The notes under the pieces were generated by a model. That model was not told the DNA's origin. It saw nothing but the letters and a program-made list of their open reading frames with translations, and did no database searches. Both the position numbers and the translations under genes were made by a program. Positions 51,769 through 60,700 of a stretch of 64,000 bases of DNA are shown here, in pieces (the first letter of the stretch is position 1; every line of letters starts with the position of its first letter). The stretch comes from Candidatus Proximibacter danicus (lineage in GTDB: Bacteria > Pseudomonadota > Gammaproteobacteria > Burkholderiales > Rhodocyclaceae): NCBI GenBank assembly GCA_016710885.1, contig JADJUC010000031.1, forward strand, positions 24,258 through 88,257, read 5' to 3'.

Positions 51769-54666
51769 TTATGATCTCCTCTCGATACGAGAAATCGACG
51801 GCACTTCGATCAGATTGCCGGTGTTCCGGTCACGGATATATACGCCGCCCGCTTTTCTGGTTTCCCGTTCATGTTCGATCTGCTTGTCTTTTTCAGCCGT
51901 CAAACTCGTCGTCTCCACAACATCGACGATCTTGCCACCCACAACCACCACATGATCCAGGCGGCGCGCTGTGCCGGTGCTTGGATCAATCACGATATTT
52001 CCATCCCTGTCACGCAGATACTGCTGGTTCTGAACGCTGCCGCCCGGGTACTTCGTCTGCAAGTCGATTGGCACTTCACGCTCACGGCGGCTGCCTGCAA
52101 TGGCATTGTCCTGCACTGCCTGAAGGATGAAGTCTTGCCATGTCGATTGCTGCGCCGCCGGAAGCGTGGTGATGAGCCCTCTGGCCCACTTCTCCGCTTC
52201 ATCCGCCGGATACCCCTCCAGCGCATTCGCTAGCCACGATCTTAGCTGATCAGGGTTCTGCAGTGGCGGTGTGCCATAGAGTTCCTGCATCTTCTTCGGG
52301 TCGGGCATCGGCGTCACCAGCGGCCCAACTGGTTGCGGCCTGTCTCCCGCTGCATAGCCACCGGGGATTTGGTCGACCAAACTGGACGACGGCGTTGTCA
52401 TGTTCTGGCTGATGAACCACGCCATCGCGCTTGCCGGCAACACCGAACTGACCAATTCACGGCAGGCGCTGTTATTGACGCAACTCTGCAGCATCGCGGC
52501 TTCTGCTGCCGAGAGTTTGTCTACGCCGAGACGCGCAGCCTGCGCCGCAAGCTGCCCAGCACGCAACATTGCGCCGAAATTGTTTGCAGTTTCGTTCAAG
52601 CCTGCCGCAGCCCCAGCGGCGCCGCCGGCCAGCCCACCGACTGCGGTGCCTGCAGCCTGAATCAGCGCCATCTTTAGATCGAACGGCAGGTCGAGCTTTA
52701 CGATTTGTTCAGCGAGGAGCGGAGTAATCGTCGAGCTCGCTCCCGCGCCAAGCGCACCGCCGGTACCGCCCCCCAGGCCGCCAACCACGGTGTGCATCAG
52801 CACGCGGTTGACGCCGCCTTCGGCCCATTTGTTGGCTTCTTGTAACAGTCGATCGCGCTCGGCACCTTCTGCCTGATTGGCGAGCAGCCGAAGTTCGTTC
52901 TCTCTCTGCTTCGCGTACTCCCCTACAGCTTTCGGCGCAAGTTGGTTGAACATCTGCGTAATCTTCACCTGCGCATCAATCTCCTTCTGCACCTTCTCTT
53001 GGTCGAAAATCTTCCCGATGCCGGTTTCCTTGTCGCCGGTTCTCGCATCCTTGTTCCCGGCCACGCCGCTGATCGCCGCCAGCGTCATGCTCTCGGCCTT
53101 GTCGCCATCATTGCCGAAGCCGGCGCTGGTGCCGCCGGGGGTGAGCGCGCCGGCGGCCGAGAAGCCGGTGCCGACGTTCACACTGGCCGATTTGGCCTTG
53201 TACTCGGCCTTGTTCTCGATATCGGAGAGGCTGAGTTCACCACCGGTCTTGAATTGGTTGCGCTGGTCGTCAATCGCTTTCTGCGTGCCGGTGATCGCCC
53301 CGCCCTTGAGGTCGGTGTCGCCTTTCACGTCTACGTCAAAGCCCTTGTCGCCAGCCCTGATGGCCGATTGTTCGGTGACACTGGCGTAGTCGCTCTCGAC
53401 CTTGCTGTTGCTGGCACTGACGCTGCCGGTACTAGGCGCGCCGACGCAGAAGGGCGGAATGCACAGGCTGACGCTGACGCCCAGGCTCTTCTGCTTGCTG
53501 TCGTAGGTGCTGGTGTCCTGCAGGCTTTCGATGAGGAGGTCTTTGCCGATGTCGGCCACGACTTTCTCGCCCTTGGCCACGGCGCCCTTCATCGTGGTGT
53601 CACCGCCCGATTGCAGGGTGAGGGTGTCGCCCGCCGTTACATAGGTATTGCTGTGGCTCACGTCCTGCCCGTCGGCCTTGCCCTTGCCGCCCGAGACGCC
53701 GGCCTGGATGGTGAAGCCGTTCTGCGTGCCGCCGACCATGAAGCCGATGCCGACGCTGGCGCTGCTGTTCTGGTTGCTGCTCTTCTGCTCGGCAGTGTTT
53801 CTGGCAGCGAGGAGTCTGATTTCATCCTCGGCGGTGAGGGTGAGGTTTCTGGCGGCGGTGGCTTGGGCGCCTTGCAGGGTGAGGTCACTTTCGCTTCCGG
53901 CACCGCTCGCCTCGATGCGGATATCGCGGCCGGCGGTGAGGTTGGAGACGGCTGCCGTGTCGCTGCTTTGCGTGGTGGTGCTGCTGCTCTTGCTGCCGCC
54001 GATGCTGAGGTTGATGCCGACGCCGCCCATCTTGTCGGCGGCGGTGGCGTCGCGGTACTCGGCACTACCGTCGGGGTTGGTTTTACCGGAGAGGACCTGG
54101 TTTGTTTTGCCATCCGGCGTAGTGATGCCTTGTCCGGCCTCCAGGGCGGAATAGGCGTTGTAACCGGCCAGCCCGGTGCTGGCTGCGGCCAGCGCTTTCA
54201 TGCGCGGGTCGCTGGTGTCCTTGGCGGCCTCGCTCATCTGCTGCGCTGTTTGCACGGCAGTGATGATGGGGCTGGTGAAGGCCACGGTGAAGCCGGATTG
54301 TTTACTCTTCGTTTCGGTTGTGGTGCGGCTGGTTTCCCTGGCCTCCTTGATGTCGACCTGCTTGGCCGCGATGTCGATATCCCCCTTGGCGGCAATCACG
54401 TCACTGCCGACTTGTTTGTAGGTCTCGCCAGCCAGCAGGAGCACATTGCCGTCGGTGCTGCCCACCGTGCTCCTGGCAGCCAGCGTGGCATCGGTCTTTT
54501 GATCGGTGCTGTTCTGCTTGCTGCCGATGGTGAAGCCGACACCGCCACTGCTGAAGATGCCGCTTTGCTTGGTTTTGCTGTAGTGCGTTTCGTTGTGGGT
54601 CTCAGTAGCGGCTTCGATGCTGAGGTTGCGGGTGGCGATAAGGGTGGTGTCGTTGGTCGCCACCAC
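51769..54666 (-). CDS. FhaB/CdiA-like exoprotein, unit 2 C-terminal part with nuclease-like toxin
   Basis: This 965-aa frame is open upstream to about 54811. Beta-helix repeats are followed by the pretoxin region (IGKIFDQEKVQKEIDAQVKI) and the VENN-like boundary NETANNFGAM. The unique part contains MPDPKKMQELYG and YPADEAEKWARGL, then a terminal domain with TARRLDHVVVVGGKIVDVVE, TTSLTAEKDKQIEHERE and GGVYIRDRNTG. LDH, then VVETTS and EKDK fit a PD-(D/E)XK-like nuclease, by pattern only. The immunity candidate follows directly. Confidence 0.8.
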   Translation of the reverse strand: MVATNDTTLIATRNLSIEAATETHNETHYSKTKQSGIFSSGGVGFTIGSKQNSTDQKTDATLAARSTVGSTDGNVLLLAGETYKQVGSDVIAAKGDIDIAAKQVDIKEARETSRTTTETKSKQSGFTVAFTSPIITAVQTAQQMSEAAKDTSDPRMKALAAASTGLAGYNAYSALEAGQGITTPDGKTNQVLSGKTNPDGSAEYRDATAADKMGGVGINLSIGGSKSSSTTTQSSDTAAVSNLTAGRDIRIEASGAGSESDLTLQGAQATAARNLTLTAEDEIRLLAARNTAEQKSSNQNSSASVGIGFMVGGTQNGFTIQAGVSGGKGKADGQDVSHSNTYVTAGDTLTLQSGGDTTMKGAVAKGEKVVADIGKDLLIESLQDTSTYDSKQKSLGVSVSLCIPPFCVGAPSTGSVSASNSKVESDYASVTEQSAIRAGDKGFDVDVKGDTDLKGGAITGTQKAIDDQRNQFKTGGELSLSDIENKAEYKAKSASVNVGTGFSAAGALTPGGTSAGFGNDGDKAESMTLAAISGVAGNKDARTGDKETGIGKIFDQEKVQKEIDAQVKITQMFNQLAPKAVGEYAKQRENELRLLANQAEGAERDRLLQEANKWAEGGVNRVLMHTVVGGLGGGTGGALGAGASSTITPLLAEQIVKLDLPFDLKMALIQAAGTAVGGLAGGAAGAAAGLNETANNFGAMLRAGQLAAQAARLGVDKLSAAEAAMLQSCVNNSACRELVSSVLPASAMAWFISQNMTTPSSSLVDQIPGGYAAGDRPQPVGPLVTPMPDPKKMQELYGTPPLQNPDQLRSWLANALEGYPADEAEKWARGLITTLPAAQQSTWQDFILQAVQDNAIAGSRREREVPIDLQTKYPGGSVQNQQYLRDRDGNIVIDPSTGTARRLDHVVVVGGKIVDVVETTSLTAEKDKQIEHERETRKAGGVYIRDRNTGNLIEVPSISRIERRS

Positions 54667-54811
54667 GTTGCTGCCCTTGATCGCGATATCCCGGTCGGCG
54701 ATGAGCGTGGTGCTGTCGCCGGAGAAGGTACTGGCGATGGCGGTGGTGTCGCTGCGGGTGTCGCGGGTGGTAGTCGTCTTGCTGGAGAGGAAGCCGCTCT
54801 TGGTGGTGCGG

Positions 54812-55618
54812 AGGCGGCCTCGCTGCGCTGGCTGGCTTCGCCGGCTTCGATGGTGATGTCCTTGCCGGCTGTGACTACAAGGGCGCCTTCGTTGCTGGTC
54901 ACGCTGGCGGCGCGGGCGCTGACGCTTTGCCCGGCCTGCAGGCGGATGTCGCCGCTGCTTTCGATGACGCTGCCGGTCTCGTGCATTTCGCCCTGGCGGC
55001 GGTAGTTGTTGCCGTCGAGCATGAGGCCGCTGGCGGTGGATTCGGTCAGCGTGGCGAGCTGGATGTCGTTGCCGGCGATCAGGGTGGTGCGGCTGGCCGG
55101 GCCGGCCGGGCCGGCGGCGGTGGGGGCGGTGTTGAGCAGATGTGCGGCAAGCAAGGCAATGTCGCCACCGGCTTCGAGTTGCAGGGTGCCGCTGGGGTTT
55201 TTCACCTGCAGGCTGGCCAGGCGGGTGATGGCGGTGCTTTGCAGGCTGGCGTGGGCGTTACCGCCGCTGTGCGACTCGGTGACGCTGGCGACCGTGAGCT
55301 TGCGGCCGGCGCTGGCGATCAGGGCCTGGTCGGCTTCGATACTGCCACCGATATTGTCGAGGTTGCTGCGGGCGGTGAGCGCAACCTGTTCGCCACTGAT
55401 GCGGCCGGCGAGGTTCTTGATGTTGTCGGCGGTGAGGGATACCAGTTGGCGACCGGCCAGGGTGCCCATGTTGTTCAGGTCGCCGGCGATGTCGAGGTCG
55501 ATGCTGTTGGCGGCGAGCAGGCCACCGCTGGCGTCGAGGTCGCCGGGTTGGACGCGGGCGTAGAGCTGCGGGGTCACCACTTTCTGGGTGCTGCCGTCCG
55601 CCAGCGTTACTTCCTTTC
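54812..55618 (-). pseudogene. Middle part of unit 2, displaced by frameshifts on both sides
   Basis: In this frame the scaffold reads VTLADGSTQKVVTPQLYARV to KDITIEAGEASQRSEAAS. It is bounded by one-base deletions relative to unit 1: TTTT to TTT near 55616, and GGG to GG near 54811. The sequence between is otherwise coherent and nearly identical to unit 1. Both breaks are in homopolymers, so read error and real slippage are equally possible. Confidence 0.7.
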
Positions 55619-56749
55619 CACCAGCCAGACCATGTCGGTGGTGAGCTGGGCCATTTGTTCGGCGGAAAGGGCCACACCGGGGATGAGGTTCCAGGCCTGG
55701 GCCACGGTGATGCCGGCGTTCATCAGGGCTTTGTATTGTTCTTCTTCGTTCTGGTAGCCGATGAGGAAGCGGCGCCCGGTGAGCTGGGCGATCTGTTCGG
55801 TGATCAGGCGCTGTTCGTAGAAACCGTCGCCCAATCGCTTCTGGGTGGTGGCGGGGTCGAGACTGAGCTGGGCCAGCATGTAGTCGGAACTGATCCACTG
55901 GCGGTAGCTGGCAAAGCGCGGGTCGGTTTCGATCAGGTAGGTGGCGGTGGGGTTGCCGGGGTGGAAGAGCGCGTTGTTGGGCACGCTGCCGGGGGCGTTC
56001 ACCGTGGCAACAACACCGGCGGGGCCGCCGACAGTGGCCGGTGTATTGACCTGGGTGATGCGAGCGACGCTGCTGCCGGCACCCACAGCGGCAGTCACCC
56101 CATTGGCACCGGCAGCGCCCTGGTTGACGGCACCGACACTGAGGTTGCTGATCTGCGTGGCGGTGCCGGTGATGGCGCCTTCGTTGACGAGCTGCCCGGC
56201 GGCGGCGAGCTGGAGGTTGCGGCCGGCGATCAGCGCTCCCGAGGGGGCCAGGTCGCCGTCACGAACACGGGCATAGACCTGCGGTACGAGGGCCTGCTGC
56301 ACGCTACCGTTGGGCAGGCGAACTTCCTGCGCGACCAGCCAGACGATGTCGGTGGTGAGCCGGGCCATCTGCTCGGCGCTGAGGGCAACGCCGGGGCGGA
56401 GGTTCCATTCCTTGGCAAAGGACACGCCAGCGCTCATCAATGCGCGGTATTGAGTCTCGTCGTTCTCGAAGCCGGAAAGGAAGCGGCGGCCGGTGAGCTG
56501 GCCGATCTGTTCGGTGATCAGGCGTTGTTCGTAGAAGCCGTCCCCCAAGAGGATTTGCTTCGCGGCATCGCCGAGACGCTTTTGGGTGGTGGCGGGGTCG
56601 GTTCCGGTGCCGCGGCGATGTGCGCGATGCTTGCCCCGGCGGCCTTGCGCCGCCTGCCGCCCCTTGCCGCAACTGCGGGCGCTTTCGGCAACGGCCATCA
56701 GGCAGCCGCGGTGGGGGTTGAAGATGAGGCGGTGGGTTTGGGGGTTCAT
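55607..56749 (-). CDS. Unit 2 N-terminal part: ESPR signal fused to mid-exoprotein domains
   Basis: From the ATG at 56749 the product starts with an ESPR-type signal (MNPQTHRLIFNPHRGCLMAV). After a short Arg-rich linker it jumps to TDPATTQKRLGDAAKQILLG and the FYEQRL domain. A second copy of this domain follows (YLIETDPRFASYRQW, DPATTQKRLGDGFYEQRL), so the region is a hybrid of two scaffold copies. The TPS domain is absent. The frame stops at 55607 through a T-run deletion. No ribosome site precedes the ATG. Confidence 0.75.
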   Translation of the reverse strand: MNPQTHRLIFNPHRGCLMAVAESARSCGKGRQAAQGRRGKHRAHRRGTGTDPATTQKRLGDAAKQILLGDGFYEQRLITEQIGQLTGRRFLSGFENDETQYRALMSAGVSFAKEWNLRPGVALSAEQMARLTTDIVWLVAQEVRLPNGSVQQALVPQVYARVRDGDLAPSGALIAGRNLQLAAAGQLVNEGAITGTATQISNLSVGAVNQGAAGANGVTAAVGAGSSVARITQVNTPATVGGPAGVVATVNAPGSVPNNALFHPGNPTATYLIETDPRFASYRQWISSDYMLAQLSLDPATTQKRLGDGFYEQRLITEQIAQLTGRRFLIGYQNEEEQYKALMNAGITVAQAWNLIPGVALSAEQMAQLTTDMVWLVERK

Positions 56750-56872
56750 GGACGAAGGGAGGGCGGCGGGGATGAAATGGTGGTCTGTCCCGGATTGCCG
56801 CGCTGCCCAGAACTCGGCGTTTCGGTAGATCTGCATGGGGAAAAGGGTAGCGCCCCCTTTTTCTTACCAGTG

Positions 56873-57358
56873 CTACGTCCCTAATTTCGCTCCTGGTGAT
56901 GACGGTGGTGGTGACGGCAGAACTAGCCATGCCATAAGTAGTGAGGAGGTTGCGCCCATAAGAAAAGTAATGATGAACGGTTGAGTCAGCCAAGCGTCAA
57001 TCAGTGTCTGAAAATACCCATTTTCCTCACGCCCAGGGTTCAATAATGCTCCCCAGAACACAGCTCCGCCGCCACCTCCAATTAGTACGATGGCGTAACT
57101 CACCAAGTGTTTTTTTAAACACAATTGCGCATAAATTAGTGCCAGCAAAAAGGCCGGCGGAAAATAGAATAAAGCGCTTGTGATGGCGGCTAGTACTGAA
57201 GCAGCGATGCTCGCCACAATCAGATCCGCCCAATGGATTCCTTCTGGATTTTTCCCAAAATAGACCCCAAATGGCCCGGCAAGCAAGCCGACAATTGCTG
57301 GGCAAAGCGAAAATCCAACTATCACTTTTTTCAATGGGTAATTCGGCGCTATTTTCAT
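56873..57358 (-). CDS. Candidate immunity protein of unit 1, polytopic membrane protein
   Basis: This 161-aa protein has about four hydrophobic segments (VIVGFSLCPAIVGLLAGPFG; LIVASIAASVLAAITSALFY; YAIVLIGGGGGAVFWGALL; FIITFLMGATSSLLMAWLVL). It overlaps the preceding small gene as ATGA (57358-57355), so the two are coupled. Its position after the unit 1 toxin suggests immunity against a membrane-acting effector. No family is recognised. AT-richer composition than the scaffold agrees with variable-module DNA. Confidence 0.6.
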   Translation of the reverse strand: MKIAPNYPLKKVIVGFSLCPAIVGLLAGPFGVYFGKNPEGIHWADLIVASIAASVLAAITSALFYFPPAFLLALIYAQLCLKKHLVSYAIVLIGGGGGAVFWGALLNPGREENGYFQTLIDAWLTQPFIITFLMGATSSLLMAWLVLPSPPPSSPGAKLGT

Positions 57359-57681
57359 GGGTTACATCCCTGAGATGCGTTATATCCAAGCAAACGGCAA
57401 CCAAATTCAACCCGTGATTTGTAGTCCAATAACTTAACTCCGCCAGGTTGCCCTTGTTTGCTATCGGTCAGGCCGAAATTGTTTCCGGGGCCGAATACAG
57501 GGATGTTTGTGTCAGTAAATATACTGGAGACAAATCTAAAGGTCGTAGTTCCCGACAAATACTTTTCATGAACTGGCTGCAGCACTTTCTGCTCACTCTG
57601 AAGTTGGTTTATGTCCCATACAACCGCATTGCTGGTACCGTTGTTATATAGGGTCTTGAAGTTATCAAAGCGTTTTTGCAT
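57355..57681 (-). CDS. Small hypothetical protein between unit 1 toxin and membrane protein
   Basis: This 108-aa protein has its ATG at 57681. It contains TLYNNGTSNAVVWDINQLQS, TNIPVFGPGNNFGLTDSK and YKSRVEFGCRLLGYN. I do not recognise it. It could be the immunity protein itself or a second toxin component. The unit 1 frame ends 69 bases upstream. A one-base shift in the T-run near 57775 would extend that protein to a stop at 57689-57691, only seven bases before this start. Confidence 0.55.
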   Translation of the reverse strand: MQKRFDNFKTLYNNGTSNAVVWDINQLQSEQKVLQPVHEKYLSGTTTFRFVSSIFTDTNIPVFGPGNNFGLTDSKQGQPGGVKLLDYKSRVEFGCRLLGYNASQGCNP

Positions 57682-57750
57682 AAGTGTATTACCGGCCTCT
57701 GCTCGCTATTGATGGGCTGTTGTTTTCCCAGTTTCGTCTCGTGATTCCTG

Positions 57751-60700
57751 CTAATGGGCTGCCAAGGAAAAAGTTAACCCCGAAGCGTGGCCATCTGCCC
57801 CTAAGCCAGTTACAGCCGCACTGGTCACGAATTCTGCCCCACCAAACCACTTGCTTCCAGAGCCCGAATGCTGCTCGTAGCGATCACTAGCGCCGAAGAA
57901 GGTTTTTCTGTTGTCAATAGTGTTGTAGTAGAGAGCAAAATTGAGTTCAGCGCTGGGGGTGTTATAGACGTAGTCGAACACATTTTGTGCAGAACGGCTC
58001 ACATCACTATTCAAAACCGCCCACGCATCCTTTAGCGCAACATATGCTGTGGCTGTGTTAACTGCTGTACGACAGGCGTCACTAGTTGGGGCTTGTTGGC
58101 AGGTTCGATTCATTTCCCCATCAAGAAATCGGCTGAGCTTTTCTGCGTCAGCCAGCATTTTTTCCTTCTGCTCCTTACTGCTGCAAGTTTTCCCGCTCAA
58201 GCATTCTTGTATCTCTTTTACTTTCTGATGCGTTAAGTAGTTATTCGCCACCTCGTTCAACGCCGCGCTGCCGCCCGCCGTACCGCCTACGACCGCCCCC
58301 GCCGCCGTACTCGCCATTCCCGTGATAACGGTGGCCAGCGGCCCGTCGATGTTTGCTTTCGCCAACGCCTCGGCCACCAGTGGTGCGGTGAGCGTACCGG
58401 CAGCCGCGCCGGCTGCTCCGCTAGCCCCGCCCGTCAGCCCGCCGATCACAGTGTGGGCAGCCAGCCTGAGCGTGCCGGTTTCTCCCCATTGGCTATCGAT
58501 TTCTGCCGCCTGTGCCTTGAGCTGGCTGGCACGGGATTCATCGGGTTCGTTCTGCGCCAGTTCGCGCAACGCCTTTGCTTCGTTCGTCTTTGTCTGGGCG
58601 TAGTCACCTACGGCTTTAGACGCGAGTTGACCGAACTGCTGCGTAATCTTCGTCTGCGCATCGATCTCCTTCTGCACCTTCTCCTGATCGAAGATTTTTG
58701 CGATACCGGTTTCCGCATCGCCAGTTCTCGCCTCGGTGTTGCCGGCGATGCCGCTGATCGCCGCCAGCGTCATGCTCTCCGCCTTGTCGCCATCCTTGCC
58801 GAAGCCGGCGCTGGTGCCGCCGGGCATAAGCTTGCCGGCAGCGGAGAAGCCGGTGCCGACGTTCACACTGGTCGACTTGGCCGTGTATTCGGCCTTGTTC
58901 TCGATATCGGAGAGGGTGAGTTCGCCGCCGGTCTGGAAACTGTTTTTGTTGTCGTTAATCGCCTGCTGCGTACTGGTGATGGCCCCGCCCTTGAGGTCGG
59001 TATCGCCTTTCACGTCTACGTCAAAGCCCTTGTCGCCGGCCCGGATGGCCGATTGCTCGGTTACGCTGGCGTAGTCGCTCTCGATCTTGCTGCTGCTCGC
59101 ACTCACCGAGCCGCTCATCCGGCCGTAGCCGACCGAGATACTGCCGCCGAGGCTCTTCTGCTGGCTGTCGTAGGTGCTGGTGTCCTGCCGGCTCTCGATA
59201 TCGAGATCGCCGCCGACCTTGGCTGCGACCTGCTCACCCTTGGCTACTGCGCCCTTCAGCGTGGTATTGCCGCCGGAGTCGAGCGTCAGCTTGTTGCCGG
59301 CTTCGACGTGGGTATTGGTATGGGTCAGATCATCACCATCGGCTTTGCCGCGCCCGGCGCTGGCACCGACGTTGAAGAGCAAGCCGTCGGTGCCGAAGCT
59401 GATGCCGACACTGCCGCTGCTGTTCTTGTTGGTGCTCTTCTGGCCGGCTGTGTCGGCGGCGGCCAGGAGTCTGATTTCATCCTCGGCGGTGAGGGCGATG
59501 TCTCGTATTGCCGTGGCCTTGCTGCCCTGAATCGTGAGGTCGCTGTTCTTGCCGGCGCCCGTGGCGGCAATGTTGATGTCGCGTCCGGCAGTGAGGTTTG
59601 AAGCAGCGGCGGTGTCGCTCGTCTGGGTGGTCTTGCTGCTGCTCTTCGAGCCGCCGATGCTGATGCTGAGGTTCACGCCACCAACCTGCTCGGCAGCGCT
59701 GGCGTCGCGGCTGCCGATCACCTTGCCGGCGTCGTCAGTAACGGGCATCTGGTTCGCTTTGCCGTTGATGGTGGTGCCCTGCCCGGTCTGAATGGCAGAG
59801 TAGGCGTTGTAGCCGGCCAGCCCGGTGCTGGCCGCGGCGAGCGCTTTCATGCGCGGGTCGCGGGTGTCCTTGGCGGCTTCGCTCATCTGTTTTGCCGTCT
59901 GGATTGCAGTGATGACCGGGCTGGTAACGGCGATGGTGAGGCCGGATTGCTTGGCTCTGGTTTCTGTCACCGTGCGGCTGGTTTCCCGCGCTTCTACGAT
60001 GTCGACCTGTTTGGCGGCGATATCGATGTCGCCTTTTACGGCAACCACGTCGCTGCCGACCTGCCGGTACTTCTCGCCGGCGAGCAGGAGCACGTTGCCG
60101 TCGGTGCTGCCCACGGTGCTCCTGGCAGCCAGCGTGGCATCGGTCTTCTGGTCGCTGCTGTTCTGCTTGCTGCCGATGGTGAAGCCGACACCGCCACTGC
60201 TGAAGATGCCGCTTTGCTTGGTTTTGCTGTAGTGCGTTTCGTTGTGGGTCTCAGTAGCGGCTTCGATGTTGAGGTTGCGGGTGGCAATCAGCGCGGTGTC
60301 ATTCGTCGCGACTACGTTGCTGCCCTTGATCGCGATATCCCGGTCGGCGATGAGCGTGGTGCTGTCGCCGGAGAAGGTGCTGGCGAGGGCGGTGGTGTCG
60401 CTGCGGGTGTCGCGGGTGGTAGTCGTCTTGCTGGAGAGGAAGCCGCTCTTCGTGGTGCGGGAGGCGGCCTCGCTGCGCTGGCTGGCTTCGCCGGCTTCGA
60501 TGGTGATGTCCTTGCCGGCCGTGACCACAAGGGCGCCTTCGTTGCTGGTCACGCTGGCAGCGCGGGCGCTGACGCTTTGCCCGGCTTGCAGGAGGATGTC
60601 GCCGCTGCTTTCGATGGCGCTGCCGGTTTCGTGCGTTTCGCTCTGGCGGCGGTAGTTGTTGCCGTCGAGCATGAGGCCGCTGGCGGTGGATTCGGTCAGC

